Under the pieces are notes generated by a model that was not told where the DNA came from, did not search any database, and worked only from the letters and a program-made list of their open reading frames with translations. The translations under genes were made by a program, and so were the position numbers. From RCC90-49c sp051016155 (GTDB taxonomy: Bacteria > Bacteroidota > Bacteroidia > Cytophagales > Amoebophilaceae): 64,000 nucleotides of DNA. The stretch lies in contig CP136537.1 of NCBI GenBank assembly GCA_051016155.1, positions 1,054,001-1,118,000 on the forward strand. Direction: 5' to 3'. Shown piece by piece: positions 45,481-54,454 of this stretch (the stretch's first letter is position 1; every line of letters starts with the position of its first letter).

Positions 45481-45774
45481 TCAAGGTACAGCGTCGTAGC
45501 CACTTCCTCCCCAAGGGTGGCAACGTGCCAGTCGCTTCATGCCTAGCCTTATGCCTTTGATCACACCGTACTTGGCAATGGCCGCCTTGGTATAGGTAGA
45601 ACAGCTGGGCTGAAAGCGGCAGCAACTGGCAATGAGCGGTGCAATGCAGTATTGATACCCTAGAATAGGCACAATGAAGAGCTGCTTGCACAAAAAAGAA
45701 AGCCAGCGCACAGCACGCCACTTAGAGACAGGGACGGCTTTAGGGATAAAGCGATGAGATGGAGAGGGGTGCAT
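45481..45774 (-). CDS. yidD: Membrane protein insertion efficiency factor YidD
   Basis: A 97-residue protein assisting YidC-dependent insertion. It has a hydrophobic N-terminal helix and the family signature CCRFQPSCSTYTKAAIAKYG with RLARCHPWGGSGYDAVP. In many bacteria yidD sits next to rpmH and rnpA; here rpmH is 5 kb away on the other strand and no rnpA is recognised. Confidence 0.93.
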   Translation of the reverse strand: MHPSPSHRFIPKAVPVSKWRAVRWLSFLCKQLFIVPILGYQYCIAPLIASCCRFQPSCSTYTKAAIAKYGVIKGIRLGMKRLARCHPWGGSGYDAVP

Positions 45775-45958
45775 GAGTGAGTAGTGGATAGTTTGCAGGG
45801 CGATCCTTGATGGATAACAAATTTAGCCAATGCTCCTTCATAAACCTACAGGAGGTTAGCTGATAACTCGAAGAGTCCACCAAGAAGCTGTCAGCCCCAA
45901 GGCCAGCTGCTGCAGCAAGGACATTTCATGACTACTCCCTACTTTTGATGTTCTCGCT

Positions 45959-47941
45959 ATGCCTCCTTTGTTGCCTAATCAACTCCTCCCTGACGCGTTC
46001 ATCAGCTGGCTCCCACCGTGTATGGGATTACTGCCCTTGCTTACAGCGGCCGTGCTAGGGCTAGGAGGACAGCGTCGAGGCAGCTATTGGTTCGCCTCAC
46101 TGCTGGACGCCTTGACAGTCCTCTTAGGGTATTATCTCCTTTTGCTGACGCACAGCGGTAGAAACTTGCACAGTTCCCTCATTGGGCTACAAATCCCGCC
46201 AAGTGGCTTCAACCTAACATGGGGCCTACACGTGGACTTTCCTGCTGCGGTCATGGTGAGTCTTACAGCCACACTCAGCTTTATCATCAATGGTTATGCC
46301 ATGGCCTATCTGCAGATTGACAGGCGGCGCTATAGAATACTGATAAGCATTTTTGTGAGCGCTATGCTTTTCTTGTTGATGGCGGATAACTTGATCTCCC
46401 TCTTTGTGGGTTGGGAGATGATTGGCGTTATGTCTTATCTACTTATCAGCTTTGCATATCAGCAACCCAGGGCCGCTCAAAGTGGAACCAAGGCTTGGCT
46501 GATCCACCAGTTGGGGAGCATTTTATTGCTCATAGGTATTTTACGCTTGGGCCAAGAGACACGCCATTTTGCCCTTAGCATGTTTCTTACCATGGCTGAA
46601 GACACGGCTGGTGATTCCGACTGGCTGCACTTGGCCCAGTGGTGTCTGTTAGGTGGAGCCTGTGTCAAATCAGCCCAGTGGCCTTTTTTTAACTGGTTGC
46701 CCAGCGCTATGACAGCTCCTACGCCTGCCTCTGCCCTGATCCATTCGGCCACTGTGGTGGGCGCAGGCATCTATTTGCTGATTCGCATAGCCCCTGGGTT
46801 AGATGCAGCCACGCTCACTGGCCTGGCCTATGTGGGGAGCATGACTACCTGGCTGGGGGCTTGTGCAGCGCTTACTCAGCAGAACACCAAAAAAGTACTG
46901 GCCTACTCCACCATTTCACAGCTAGGCTACGTGGTGATGGCCATAGGGGTGGGAGCCAGCGGCGCTGGGCTCTATCACTTTGTGATCCATGCTTTGGCCA
47001 AGGCTTCACTGTTTCTTTGTGTCGGGACTGTTAGTCGCTTTCTGAGGCAACAAGGAGAAAAAGCCCCTGAAGACATGCAGCGCATGGGTGGACTCCGTCA
47101 GGTGTTGCCTGGGGCCTTCTATGGATATCTTTTGGCAGCATGCTCCTTGGTGGGTGTGCCTGGATTTTCATCTAAAGAAGCCATTGAGGCGCACGCGTGG
47201 ATTTGGGCGAAGCAGCAGGCACAAGCAGGTCATTTTTGGAGCTATGGGGTGCCTGGATTAGGATTCATTACGTCGCTGCTGACAGTGCTCTACTTGGGGC
47301 GGCAAGGCTATTTAATCTTTTGGGGCCCACCACGCTGGAGCTATTCACTCGTACCTCAAGCTATTTATCGCACTCCTAAGTGGATGCAAGTGAGCAGCGC
47401 TGTCCTGCTCGGTGGCTTAATAGGCTTGCCGCATAGTGGGCTATTGGACCAGCTCGAGCAAATACCCTTCTTGGCTGTTCCCCCGATTTCTACTGCTTTG
47501 CACCAGGGCCTTATGCTTGTCTCGCTTCTCCCCCTAGCTGTGGGGCTGATCTGCTTGACAATGCGCTGGTCTACCACTTGGGCTATCCTTCCGCTTCCTT
47601 TGGTGAAGTACTGGGAACAAGGAGGGTATTTGGATGTGTTCAGCAACGCAGTGGCCAAGGGAGTGCTCGCTTTGAGCCAGCGCCTAGCGCAGGTGGATGA
47701 CCAGCTAGTGGATGGGCTAGTGCGTGGCCTCGGTATGGGCTATGTAGGGCTCAGCCACACTATTCACTGGCTAGACCGAACGCTGCTAGCAGGGGCAGTA
47801 CAGTTCGTAGCTGCAGTGCCTAGACAGCTCGGTAAGCTCCACCAAACTACCCAAACAGGGCACTTGCAGCACGCTCTGCTGTGGATGTTCATAGGCATAG
47901 TGCTCTTATTTATTGGTACAATTGTTTGTTATTTGATATAG
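45959..47941 (+). CDS. NADH-quinone oxidoreductase subunit L-like protein (orphan)
   Basis: A 660-residue antiporter-like membrane protein with about 15 membrane segments. Matches to NuoL are LISLFVGWEMIGVMSYLLI, KSAQWPFFNWLPSAMTAPTP, ASALIHSATVVGAGIYLL and SMTTWLGACAALTQQNTKKV with LAYSTISQLGYVVMAIG. Its length and C-terminal extension fit NuoL better than the shorter DabB proteins. No other nuo or mrp gene is adjacent. A TACTTTTG box lies 12 bases before the start without a matching TTG. It could be a displaced complex I subunit or a stand-alone ion transporter. Confidence 0.85.
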   Translation: MPPLLPNQLLPDAFISWLPPCMGLLPLLTAAVLGLGGQRRGSYWFASLLDALTVLLGYYLLLLTHSGRNLHSSLIGLQIPPSGFNLTWGLHVDFPAAVMVSLTATLSFIINGYAMAYLQIDRRRYRILISIFVSAMLFLLMADNLISLFVGWEMIGVMSYLLISFAYQQPRAAQSGTKAWLIHQLGSILLLIGILRLGQETRHFALSMFLTMAEDTAGDSDWLHLAQWCLLGGACVKSAQWPFFNWLPSAMTAPTPASALIHSATVVGAGIYLLIRIAPGLDAATLTGLAYVGSMTTWLGACAALTQQNTKKVLAYSTISQLGYVVMAIGVGASGAGLYHFVIHALAKASLFLCVGTVSRFLRQQGEKAPEDMQRMGGLRQVLPGAFYGYLLAACSLVGVPGFSSKEAIEAHAWIWAKQQAQAGHFWSYGVPGLGFITSLLTVLYLGRQGYLIFWGPPRWSYSLVPQAIYRTPKWMQVSSAVLLGGLIGLPHSGLLDQLEQIPFLAVPPISTALHQGLMLVSLLPLAVGLICLTMRWSTTWAILPLPLVKYWEQGGYLDVFSNAVAKGVLALSQRLAQVDDQLVDGLVRGLGMGYVGLSHTIHWLDRTLLAGAVQFVAAVPRQLGKLHQTTQTGHLQHALLWMFIGIVLLFIGTIVCYLI

Positions 47942-48039
47942 AGATTAGCTGATGGATTTGAATCCATTGAGTGATTTACTAGCTGAATTCATTGGGGGAT
48001 TTAAAATTCAAAGGCAGCCTATCTTTAAATCACCTCATA

Positions 48040-48168
48040 CAGTCACATTATTATTCCGAACGAAGGTGAAGAATCTCCACGTAGTAGGGCTTCGCAGGGA
48101 TGTTTCGCTTTATTCAACATGACAAGAGGGGATGTTTAAAAGGGACTTGCGTAAGGTGAGGTCAAAGT
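48040..48168. repeat. Dispersed repeat B, copy 3
   Basis: Starts near CACATTATTATTCCGAAC, continues with GGGCTTCGCAGGGATGTTTC, TTCAACATGACAAGAG and ends GCGTAAGGTGAGG, the same order as the copies near 18386 and 26217. It lies between the nuoL-like gene and the second CPBP-like gene; the rest of that 426-base gap shows repeat-A-like fragments but no gene. Confidence 0.65.
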
Positions 48169-48367
48169 CTAGCAGCGTGGTTGGGGTTATTCTGTGATCG
48201 CTCTAAGTTGCTTGGTGGTTGAGCATTTGGTCCATTTGTTGACGAGAGAGCCGAAATACATGAAGGCATTACTAAGCATAATGCGCGCACTCTATCACAA
48301 GCCCCTACTATCGAGCTGAGAATTTACATATATTCAATAGGTCATACTACCAGAAATTTTTATCAAT

Positions 48368-49072
48368 GTGGAACCAACTGACTCGTCTATAAGGCCCAAC
48401 AACCAGCCCATTATTTCTTTTGCGTCTCCTTGGGCAGACTTAGCGACCCTTTTGATCATGGTTATGCTAGGAGTAGGACTAGCTATACCAGTGTCGCAGG
48501 TGGTGGGGCCCATCATTCAGGTAGCCACCAGAATGAATGAAAACAATGTAGCCCTGATCACAAAATATTTGCTCCATATGGGCGTACTGGTTCCTGTATG
48601 GCTGTACATGAGAAGCATACCCGCTCTTTTTCACCATAGAGAATGGTACATTTATCCTATCCTACTCTCTATCTCTTTGGTTTCGACTGCATTCATACTT
48701 ATTGCCCTGCTCAGTGGAGTGCCGGTCCGAACACTGGCGCAAGCCGCATTTCTCAGAAAACTGGGGCATGCATTGCTTGATGCTACGATCAGTCCTATGA
48801 TGAGTGAGTTCATCTTTCGAGGTGTATTACAGAATATTTTTCATAGTCTAACTAAAAATATACACACTGCTATTTTTATTACTGCTTTGATAGGCAGTAT
48901 GCTCTTCTCTGTGATCAATCCCTGGGCATCAGTACCTTTGTTGATGTTCAATACAGGACTAGGTTACCTTTACTGGCGGACTGGACATTTGGTAGGACCC
49001 CTACTCATCGCCAACTTGTTCACGGCTGTGGTCACTATTGTATCTTTCATGCAGACGGTCTCTGCTGGATAG
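48368..49072 (+). CDS. CPBP-like membrane protein, probably inactive
   Basis: A 234-residue protein from GTG 48368 with about six hydrophobic segments. MMSEFIFRGVLQNIFHSLTK matches the first CPBP motif, but Ser replaces the first Glu of EExxxR. The second motif reads LFSVIN, with Asn where His is expected. The third (GYLYWRTGHLVGPLLIANLF) is family-like. It probably keeps the fold without protease chemistry. It precedes the metal permease gene by 180 bases on the same strand. Confidence 0.65.
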   Translation: MEPTDSSIRPNNQPIISFASPWADLATLLIMVMLGVGLAIPVSQVVGPIIQVATRMNENNVALITKYLLHMGVLVPVWLYMRSIPALFHHREWYIYPILLSISLVSTAFILIALLSGVPVRTLAQAAFLRKLGHALLDATISPMMSEFIFRGVLQNIFHSLTKNIHTAIFITALIGSMLFSVINPWASVPLLMFNTGLGYLYWRTGHLVGPLLIANLFTAVVTIVSFMQTVSAG

Positions 49073-49252
49073 TTACAGGAAGAGTACTTTGGTGACCCAA
49101 AATGTCAGTAGTAATGGACCATACAGTAATGAATTGCGCAGCTTCGTCACGCCCATCCCTTATTGCAAGTAAGCTCGGCCTACTTCCACATGCCGAGCAG
49201 CATAGAAAATAGATTCCAAAGACTGCCAAATTTGTTTTAACCCCATAATTCT

Positions 49253-50536
49253 GTGACATTTCGCCAATCTTTGATCGATTTTTGCTCCCTGGCTGACTCC
49301 AACGTCCGATACGTAGTATTGGGTATAGTGCTTCTGACTAGCAGTGCAGCCATGATCGGCTCTTTTGCCTTGCTCAAAAAAAAGGTGCTTGTGGGAGATG
49401 CCATTGCCCATGCCGTACTGCCAGGCATATGCTTGGCTTTCCTACTGACGGGTACCAAAAACCCTCTTTATCTGATTCTAGGGGCTTTTATAACAGGCTG
49501 GCTGTCCTTGGTCTTGATCGACCAGATCACGCATCGGTCTAAGATCAAAGAAGATACGGCCCTTGCCTTGGTCCTGTCTGTCACCTTTGGGCTAGGTATT
49601 CTGCTGCTCACCGCTATTCAACATACGGGCAATGCTGCACAAGTGGGCTTGAGCAACTTCTTGTTTGGCAAAGCCGCTGCTCTGGTCAGCGATGACTTGC
49701 AGGCTTTGGCCCTGCTGAGCCTGGCTCTTATGGTCATTGTAGGACTCTTTTTTAAAGAATTTACGCTCGTAGCTTTTGACAAAGCTTTTGCCCAAGCCAG
49801 TGGCTTGCCTGTGCAGCGCTTGGAGCTGCTTCTGACCAGTCTCACAGTGCTGGCTATTGTAGTGGGCATTCGGGCCGTGGGTATTCTTTTAATGGCAGCC
49901 ATGCTCATTACGCCTCCGGCGGCGGCCCGCTTTTGGACCGACCATTTGCCCACTATGGTACTGCTAGCTGCTGGGTTGGGTATGCTGGCTGGGTTGGTAG
50001 GGGCATTCATTTCCTACATAGCACCTGCCATGCCTACAGGACCGTGGATTGTGATGGCCATTTCACTCATTGCTTATGGGTCATTCCTTCTTGCTCCTCG
50101 CAAGGGCCTGCTAGCCCGCAGCATACAGCAGCATAGGCACCAGCAAAAGACGCTGACCGAAAACATTTTGAAGCTATTCTATGAGCTAGGAGAAGCAGAC
50201 GGCCACTGCTACAAAAGCAGGACTTTGGCAACACTTCTTCGCCATAGGCCTATGCCTATGCGCACGCTGGTGCGTGGACTCAAGCGCCTGAAAGCACAAA
50301 ACATGGTGCAGCGCCTGGGAAATAGATGGTTGTTGACTGCTACGGGCAAAAACAAGGGAGAAGAAATTTGGCAGCTACACCGCCTCTGGGAGCTATACTT
50401 GACCCAGTACCTCAAAATCAAACCAGACCACGTGCACGAAGATGCAGAATCGATAGAGCATATCATTACGCCTGCTTTGGCGCAAGAGCTACACGGTTTG
50501 GTCAAAGCAGCTGCACAGCAGGATGGGCTAGATTAG
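49253..50536 (+). CDS. Metal ABC permease fused to a DtxR-like repressor domain (YtgCR-type)
   Basis: Residues 1-285 match the ABC-3 permease of manganese/zinc/iron importers: about eight membrane segments, with FALLKKKVLVGDAIAHAVLP and ILLMAAMLITPPAAARFWTD. After a basic linker (286-310), residues 310-425 match an iron-dependent repressor: a winged helix (MPMRTLVRGLKRLKAQNMVQ) then the dimerisation and metal-binding helix HRLWELYLTQYLKIKPDHVH followed by EDAESIEHIITPAL. Chlamydial YtgCR has the same fusion and is cleaved to release the repressor; the same is inferred here. The start is GTG 49253. The ATPase and binding-protein genes are not nearby. Confidence 0.87.
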   Translation: MTFRQSLIDFCSLADSNVRYVVLGIVLLTSSAAMIGSFALLKKKVLVGDAIAHAVLPGICLAFLLTGTKNPLYLILGAFITGWLSLVLIDQITHRSKIKEDTALALVLSVTFGLGILLLTAIQHTGNAAQVGLSNFLFGKAAALVSDDLQALALLSLALMVIVGLFFKEFTLVAFDKAFAQASGLPVQRLELLLTSLTVLAIVVGIRAVGILLMAAMLITPPAAARFWTDHLPTMVLLAAGLGMLAGLVGAFISYIAPAMPTGPWIVMAISLIAYGSFLLAPRKGLLARSIQQHRHQQKTLTENILKLFYELGEADGHCYKSRTLATLLRHRPMPMRTLVRGLKRLKAQNMVQRLGNRWLLTATGKNKGEEIWQLHRLWELYLTQYLKIKPDHVHEDAESIEHIITPALAQELHGLVKAAAQQDGLD

Positions 50537-50596
50537 ACAGAGTAAAGCGACCTTTCCTTTTTTGTTCTTTTTCTGTTTACAGAGCACCCACTGAGA

Positions 50597-50700
50597 CCAT
50601 TGTATCATTGAGCGATTTTGTGATCACGTGATTTTAGAGGCTTTCCCAGGCCTGTAACTACCCTTTTTTAAGTGTCGTCCTACATTTTGCAACAGTCCCC
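50597..50700. repeat. Dispersed repeat A, copy 5
   Basis: TTGTATCATTGAGCGATTTT with GTGATCACGTGATTTT and the extension CCCAGGCCTGTAACTACC plus TTTTTTAAGTG, matching copy 2 near 16405-16480. It follows the permease-repressor gene. Confidence 0.65.
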
Positions 50701-50742
50701 TATTTTCCTTGGCCCCATCTTCAGGGGGAAAGGTGAGCCCAC

Positions 50743-50773
50743 TTGTAATACGGTGAAAAGTTACGTAAAATTG
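50743..50773 (+). promoter_or_regulatory. Predicted rpmH promoter
   Basis: TTG at 50743-50745, 20 bases, then TAAAATTG at 50766-50773; one mismatch to TAnnTTTG. The rpmH start is 31 bases downstream. Confidence 0.6.
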
Positions 50774-50804
50774 CACCTCCCACTTCTTTTAATCCCTACA
50801 AGCA

Positions 50805-50963
50805 ATGAAAAGGACGTTCCAACCTTCTAATAGAAAACGTAGAAATAAGCACGGTTTTAGAGCGCGGATGGCTTCGGCGGATGGTAGGGCTGTACTGGCT
50901 AGAAGAAGAGCCAAGGGCAGAGCCAGGCTCTCTGTATCAGACGAACCACGCCACAAACAATAA
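50805..50963 (+). CDS. rpmH: 50S ribosomal protein L34
   Basis: A 52-residue basic protein starting MKRTFQPSNRKRRNKHGFRA and continuing RMASADGRAVLARRRAKGRA, unmistakable L34. rnpA, its usual neighbour, is not seen downstream. Confidence 0.97.
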   Translation: MKRTFQPSNRKRRNKHGFRARMASADGRAVLARRRAKGRARLSVSDEPRHKQ

Positions 50964-51200
50964 AGCTGCGTGAGAATCCGCCTTACGAAAGTCGATTAGG
51001 CGTGTGGAGCGTACGCCAAGAAGTAAATGCACAAGTAAGCGCATTGACAAGATTGCAAGTAGGCCAAGATACTCCTCTATTAAAAATGAACTGGCAGAAT
51101 TCAAAGGTCAGTTTTCTAAGGGTACGAGGCCATTGCCACGAGGCCAAGCCTTGCGCTAATGGAGAGCTATAAATCTGGTGCTGAGGCATTAGATGTTTTG
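50964..51200. other. Unassigned interval after rpmH
   Basis: No gene could be assigned. One frame on the plus strand (50966-51172) is open for 68 codons from a CTG without ATG and resembles nothing I know, in particular not RnpA. A structured RNA or a decayed gene is possible. Repeat A copy 6 and the secDF promoter follow. Confidence 0.3.
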
Positions 51201-51235
51201 TTGATTAAATGATTGGGCGATTTTGTGATTGCGCA
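51201..51235. repeat. Dispersed repeat A, copy 6
   Basis: TTGATTAAATGATTGGGCGA followed by TTTTGTGATTGCGC; the second half is identical to copies 1 and 2. Confidence 0.6.
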
Positions 51236-51303
51236 AATCTCCTATCGATCACTGCTTGCTGGGTAATAGTGGCTATCGTTTCCTCCCTACTCCACTCCCT
51301 CGC

Positions 51304-51334
51304 TTGTATACCTACCCTACATGGAATAACTTTG
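51304..51334 (+). promoter_or_regulatory. Predicted secDF promoter
   Basis: TTG at 51304-51306, 20 bases, then TAACTTTG at 51327-51334, a perfect match to the Bacteroidota consensus. The start codon is 36 bases downstream. Confidence 0.75.
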
Positions 51335-51370
51335 TCTATTCACTTGTAATTTTTATTCACTCCTTCACTT

Positions 51371-54280
51371 ATGCGCAACAAAGGCCTGGTTGTTTTCCTT
51401 ACCCTAGCAGTCTCACTACTTTGTGTCTATTACTTGTCGTTCACTTGGGTAGCCTCCAATGTGCAGCAGCGCGCTACGCACTATGCTACTGATGAAAAAG
51501 GCCAAATCGACTTTGCTAAGCAACAGACTTTCTTGGACATGGCATGGAAGCTGCCTGTCTACGAGTTGATGGGTATCTCCTATACTTATGAAGAGGTCAA
51601 GGCCAATGAACTAAGCCTGGGACTGGACTTGCAAGGTGGTATGCACGTGACGCTCGAAGTGTCGCCTGTAGCGCTGATTCAAGGACTTGCAGGGGGGAGT
51701 AAAGACCCCGCCCTGCTGGCGGCATTGGCCCAGGCCCAACAGCAGCAGCAAGCTCAGCCCCAAGTGTCTTTTACGGCACTTTTTTACCAAGCTTACCAAG
51801 CCCAACGCCCAGGCAGCAAGCTGAGTGACATTTTTGCTACTGCTGCCAATCGTACCCGCATTAACTATGACGCGAACGACAAGGAGGTGCTACAGCTTCT
51901 TGACCGAGAGATTGACAGTGCCATTGACCGCTCTTTCGAAATTATCCGGACGCGCATTGATCGCTTTGGCACGTCACAGCCTAACATCCAGCGCTTGCAG
52001 GGCACAGGTAGAATCCAGATAGAGCTTCCTGGCGTGAGCAATCCAGCCAGGGTCAGAAACTTACTGCAAGGCGTGGCCCAGCTCCGATTTTGGGAGGTGT
52101 ATGAAATTCCAGAGCTGAGCGAAGCCTTACAAGCCGTTGACAACTTGCTGGTGGCAGAACAAAAGGCTGCAACACCAGTGAAGCAGCAATCCAAGACAGC
52201 ACCTGCCAGTGAAAAAACGTCCTACCAAGATGCTTCTGACACGTCGCCGCTCTTTCGGTTGTTGAAAGGTAGTCATGGACTGACCTATGCTGTAGACGAT
52301 GTAGACACAATTAATAATCTTCTTGCCCGCAAAGAGGTCCAAGCTCTTTTGCCCAATGACCTGCAATGGCTGTGGGATGTGAAGCCGCATCGACTTCAAA
52401 ATGGTGTAGAAGTCGTCAATCTTTATCCTGTCAAGCAGCGCCGTGGAGGCCAAGCTGCCCTGGAAGGAGACGTAGTGACCGATGCGCGACAGGTGTTTGA
52501 TGACCGAGGCCAGCCTGCTGTCAGCATGCAGATGAACAGCAGTGGAGCCCGGGCTTGGAAGAGAGTGACCGCCAATAACATTGATCGGCGCATTGCCATC
52601 GCTCTGGACGAGCACGTGTATTCGGCACCTGTGGTCAACACGGAGATTCCGAATGGCAACTCTCAGATTACAGGCAGCTTTACGCTAGAAGAGGCTAAGG
52701 ATTTGGCCAACATCCTCAAGGCAGGGTCTTTGCCAGCGCCTGTCAAGATTGTAGAAGAGGCTATCATTGGTCCTACACTGGGCAAGAAAGCCCAGGCACA
52801 AGGCATTGCCTCGATGCTTTTAGGGCTAGGCTTGGTCATTGTCTTCATGCTGCTCTATTACGCTAAGGGGGGGCTAATTGCCAACCTAGCGCTGCTTTTC
52901 AACATCTTGTTCATTCTGGGAGTGCTGGCCCAGCTCAATGCTTCGCTCACGCTGCCTGGCATTGCAGGCATTGTGCTAACGATTGGAATGTCTATTGACG
53001 CCAATGTGCTCATCTTTGAGCGCATTCGTGAGGAACTGAAAGCTGGCGCCATGGTAAGGAACGCCATTGACCGCGGCTATCAAAAAGCTTATAGTTCTAT
53101 TATTGACTCTAATGTTACCACTTTTCTTACTGGGGCGATTCTTTATTGGTCGGGCCAAGGGCCTGTGCGTGGCTTTGCCACGACGCTGATGATTGGCATT
53201 GTCAGTTCCTTTTTTACGGCAGTGTTCATCACGCGCGTAATCATGGAGTGGCTGGTCAAACCTGGCCAAGAAAGTCGTCTTACTTTCTCTTTTGCATACA
53301 GCAAAAACTTACTGAACAACTTCAACATCGACTTCCTTGCACTGCGCCGCTTTGCTTATGCTGTTTCCCTGATTTTTATAGGCACTGGCTTGGGGCTCAC
53401 AGTGCATCAAGGTGGTCTCAACTTGGGGGTAGATTTTACTGGAGGTAGGTCTTACATAGTTGCTTTTAGCCAGCCTATGGAGCCTTCGCAGGTCAAAACA
53501 CAGCTGGCCGGGCATTTTGGGGACCAAGGAGCTGAGGTAAAAACGTACGGAGGCAACAATGTGCTCAAGATTACGACCAGCTATTTGATGCAAGAAGAAG
53601 GCAGTGAAGTAGACGAAGCAGTACAACAGGCTTTGATTAAAGGCCTTCAAGCGATGACAGGCCTAGCCCATGTTGACAACGCTGCGGCGGTGGAAGAAGG
53701 CACTTTCTCTATTGTCAGTACCGCCAAGGTAGGAGCTACCATTGCTAGCGACATCAAGGTCGCTGCGCAAAGGTCTATTGTCTTCTCCTTGATCATGATC
53801 TTCTTGTACGTCCTGATGCGCTTTCACAAATGGCAATTTGGGTTGGCTGCTGTGGTGGCGCTTTTCCATGATAGCTTGGTTGTGTTTGCTGCCTTTGCTA
53901 TGGCCCGAGCGTGGGGCTATGCCTTTGAAGTGGATCAAGTGTTTATTGCTGCTGTGCTGACCATCATTGGCTATTCTATCAACGATACGGTAGTAGTGTT
54001 TGACCGGGTCAGGGAGCGACTGCAGATGAAAAACAAGAGCGACTTCCTAGAGATAGCCAATCGATCTATCAATGAAACTATGAGCCGTACGCTGATCACT
54101 TCTTTGACCACACTGATTGCTGTAGCCATCTTGTTTGTATTCGGTGGCGAAGTGCTGCGAGGTTTCTCTTTTGCCCTGCTCGTAGGCATTGTGTTTGGCA
54201 CTTACTCTTCGATCTTCATTGCCACTCCACTGGTCGTTGATCTCTCTCAAGCGCATCGAGCCAACAAGGCGAAAAAATAA
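51371..54280 (+). CDS. secDF: Fused protein translocase subunits SecD and SecF
   Basis: Uses the proton motive force to complete protein export through SecYEG. The 969 residues hold SecD (about 1-640) with LSLGLDLQGGMHVTLEVSP, a large periplasmic region, and IAGIVLTIGMSIDANVLIFE with RIREEL. SecF follows (about 650-965) with NLGVDFTGGRSYIVAF and TIIGYSINDTVVVFDRVRER. The fusion is usual for Bacteroidota. A Gln-rich stretch near 120-130 and a Lys/Ser-rich insertion near 275-290 lie in the periplasmic part. Confidence 0.97.
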   Translation: MRNKGLVVFLTLAVSLLCVYYLSFTWVASNVQQRATHYATDEKGQIDFAKQQTFLDMAWKLPVYELMGISYTYEEVKANELSLGLDLQGGMHVTLEVSPVALIQGLAGGSKDPALLAALAQAQQQQQAQPQVSFTALFYQAYQAQRPGSKLSDIFATAANRTRINYDANDKEVLQLLDREIDSAIDRSFEIIRTRIDRFGTSQPNIQRLQGTGRIQIELPGVSNPARVRNLLQGVAQLRFWEVYEIPELSEALQAVDNLLVAEQKAATPVKQQSKTAPASEKTSYQDASDTSPLFRLLKGSHGLTYAVDDVDTINNLLARKEVQALLPNDLQWLWDVKPHRLQNGVEVVNLYPVKQRRGGQAALEGDVVTDARQVFDDRGQPAVSMQMNSSGARAWKRVTANNIDRRIAIALDEHVYSAPVVNTEIPNGNSQITGSFTLEEAKDLANILKAGSLPAPVKIVEEAIIGPTLGKKAQAQGIASMLLGLGLVIVFMLLYYAKGGLIANLALLFNILFILGVLAQLNASLTLPGIAGIVLTIGMSIDANVLIFERIREELKAGAMVRNAIDRGYQKAYSSIIDSNVTTFLTGAILYWSGQGPVRGFATTLMIGIVSSFFTAVFITRVIMEWLVKPGQESRLTFSFAYSKNLLNNFNIDFLALRRFAYAVSLIFIGTGLGLTVHQGGLNLGVDFTGGRSYIVAFSQPMEPSQVKTQLAGHFGDQGAEVKTYGGNNVLKITTSYLMQEEGSEVDEAVQQALIKGLQAMTGLAHVDNAAAVEEGTFSIVSTAKVGATIASDIKVAAQRSIVFSLIMIFLYVLMRFHKWQFGLAAVVALFHDSLVVFAAFAMARAWGYAFEVDQVFIAAVLTIIGYSINDTVVVFDRVRERLQMKNKSDFLEIANRSINETMSRTLITSLTTLIAVAILFVFGGEVLRGFSFALLVGIVFGTYSSIFIATPLVVDLSQAHRANKAKK

Positions 54281-54454
54281 TGCCCGAACTGGTGTGGAAG
54301 TTGGGCCACTCAATCCTGACAGGAGGCTGGGGCTAGATTAAGCGTTCTCCTTCGGGCAACTTGGTACATATTAAGTGCTGAGAAGTGGCTTGTACGCTTA
54401 CTGGTACGCGGAGTCCTTGTCTATGATACCTTAGCAGATAAAGGCAATTGTCCT

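Noticed and set aside
50966..51172. Possible rnpA gene after rpmH
   Set aside because: The 68-codon frame lacks a start codon and the RnpA RNR-type motif.
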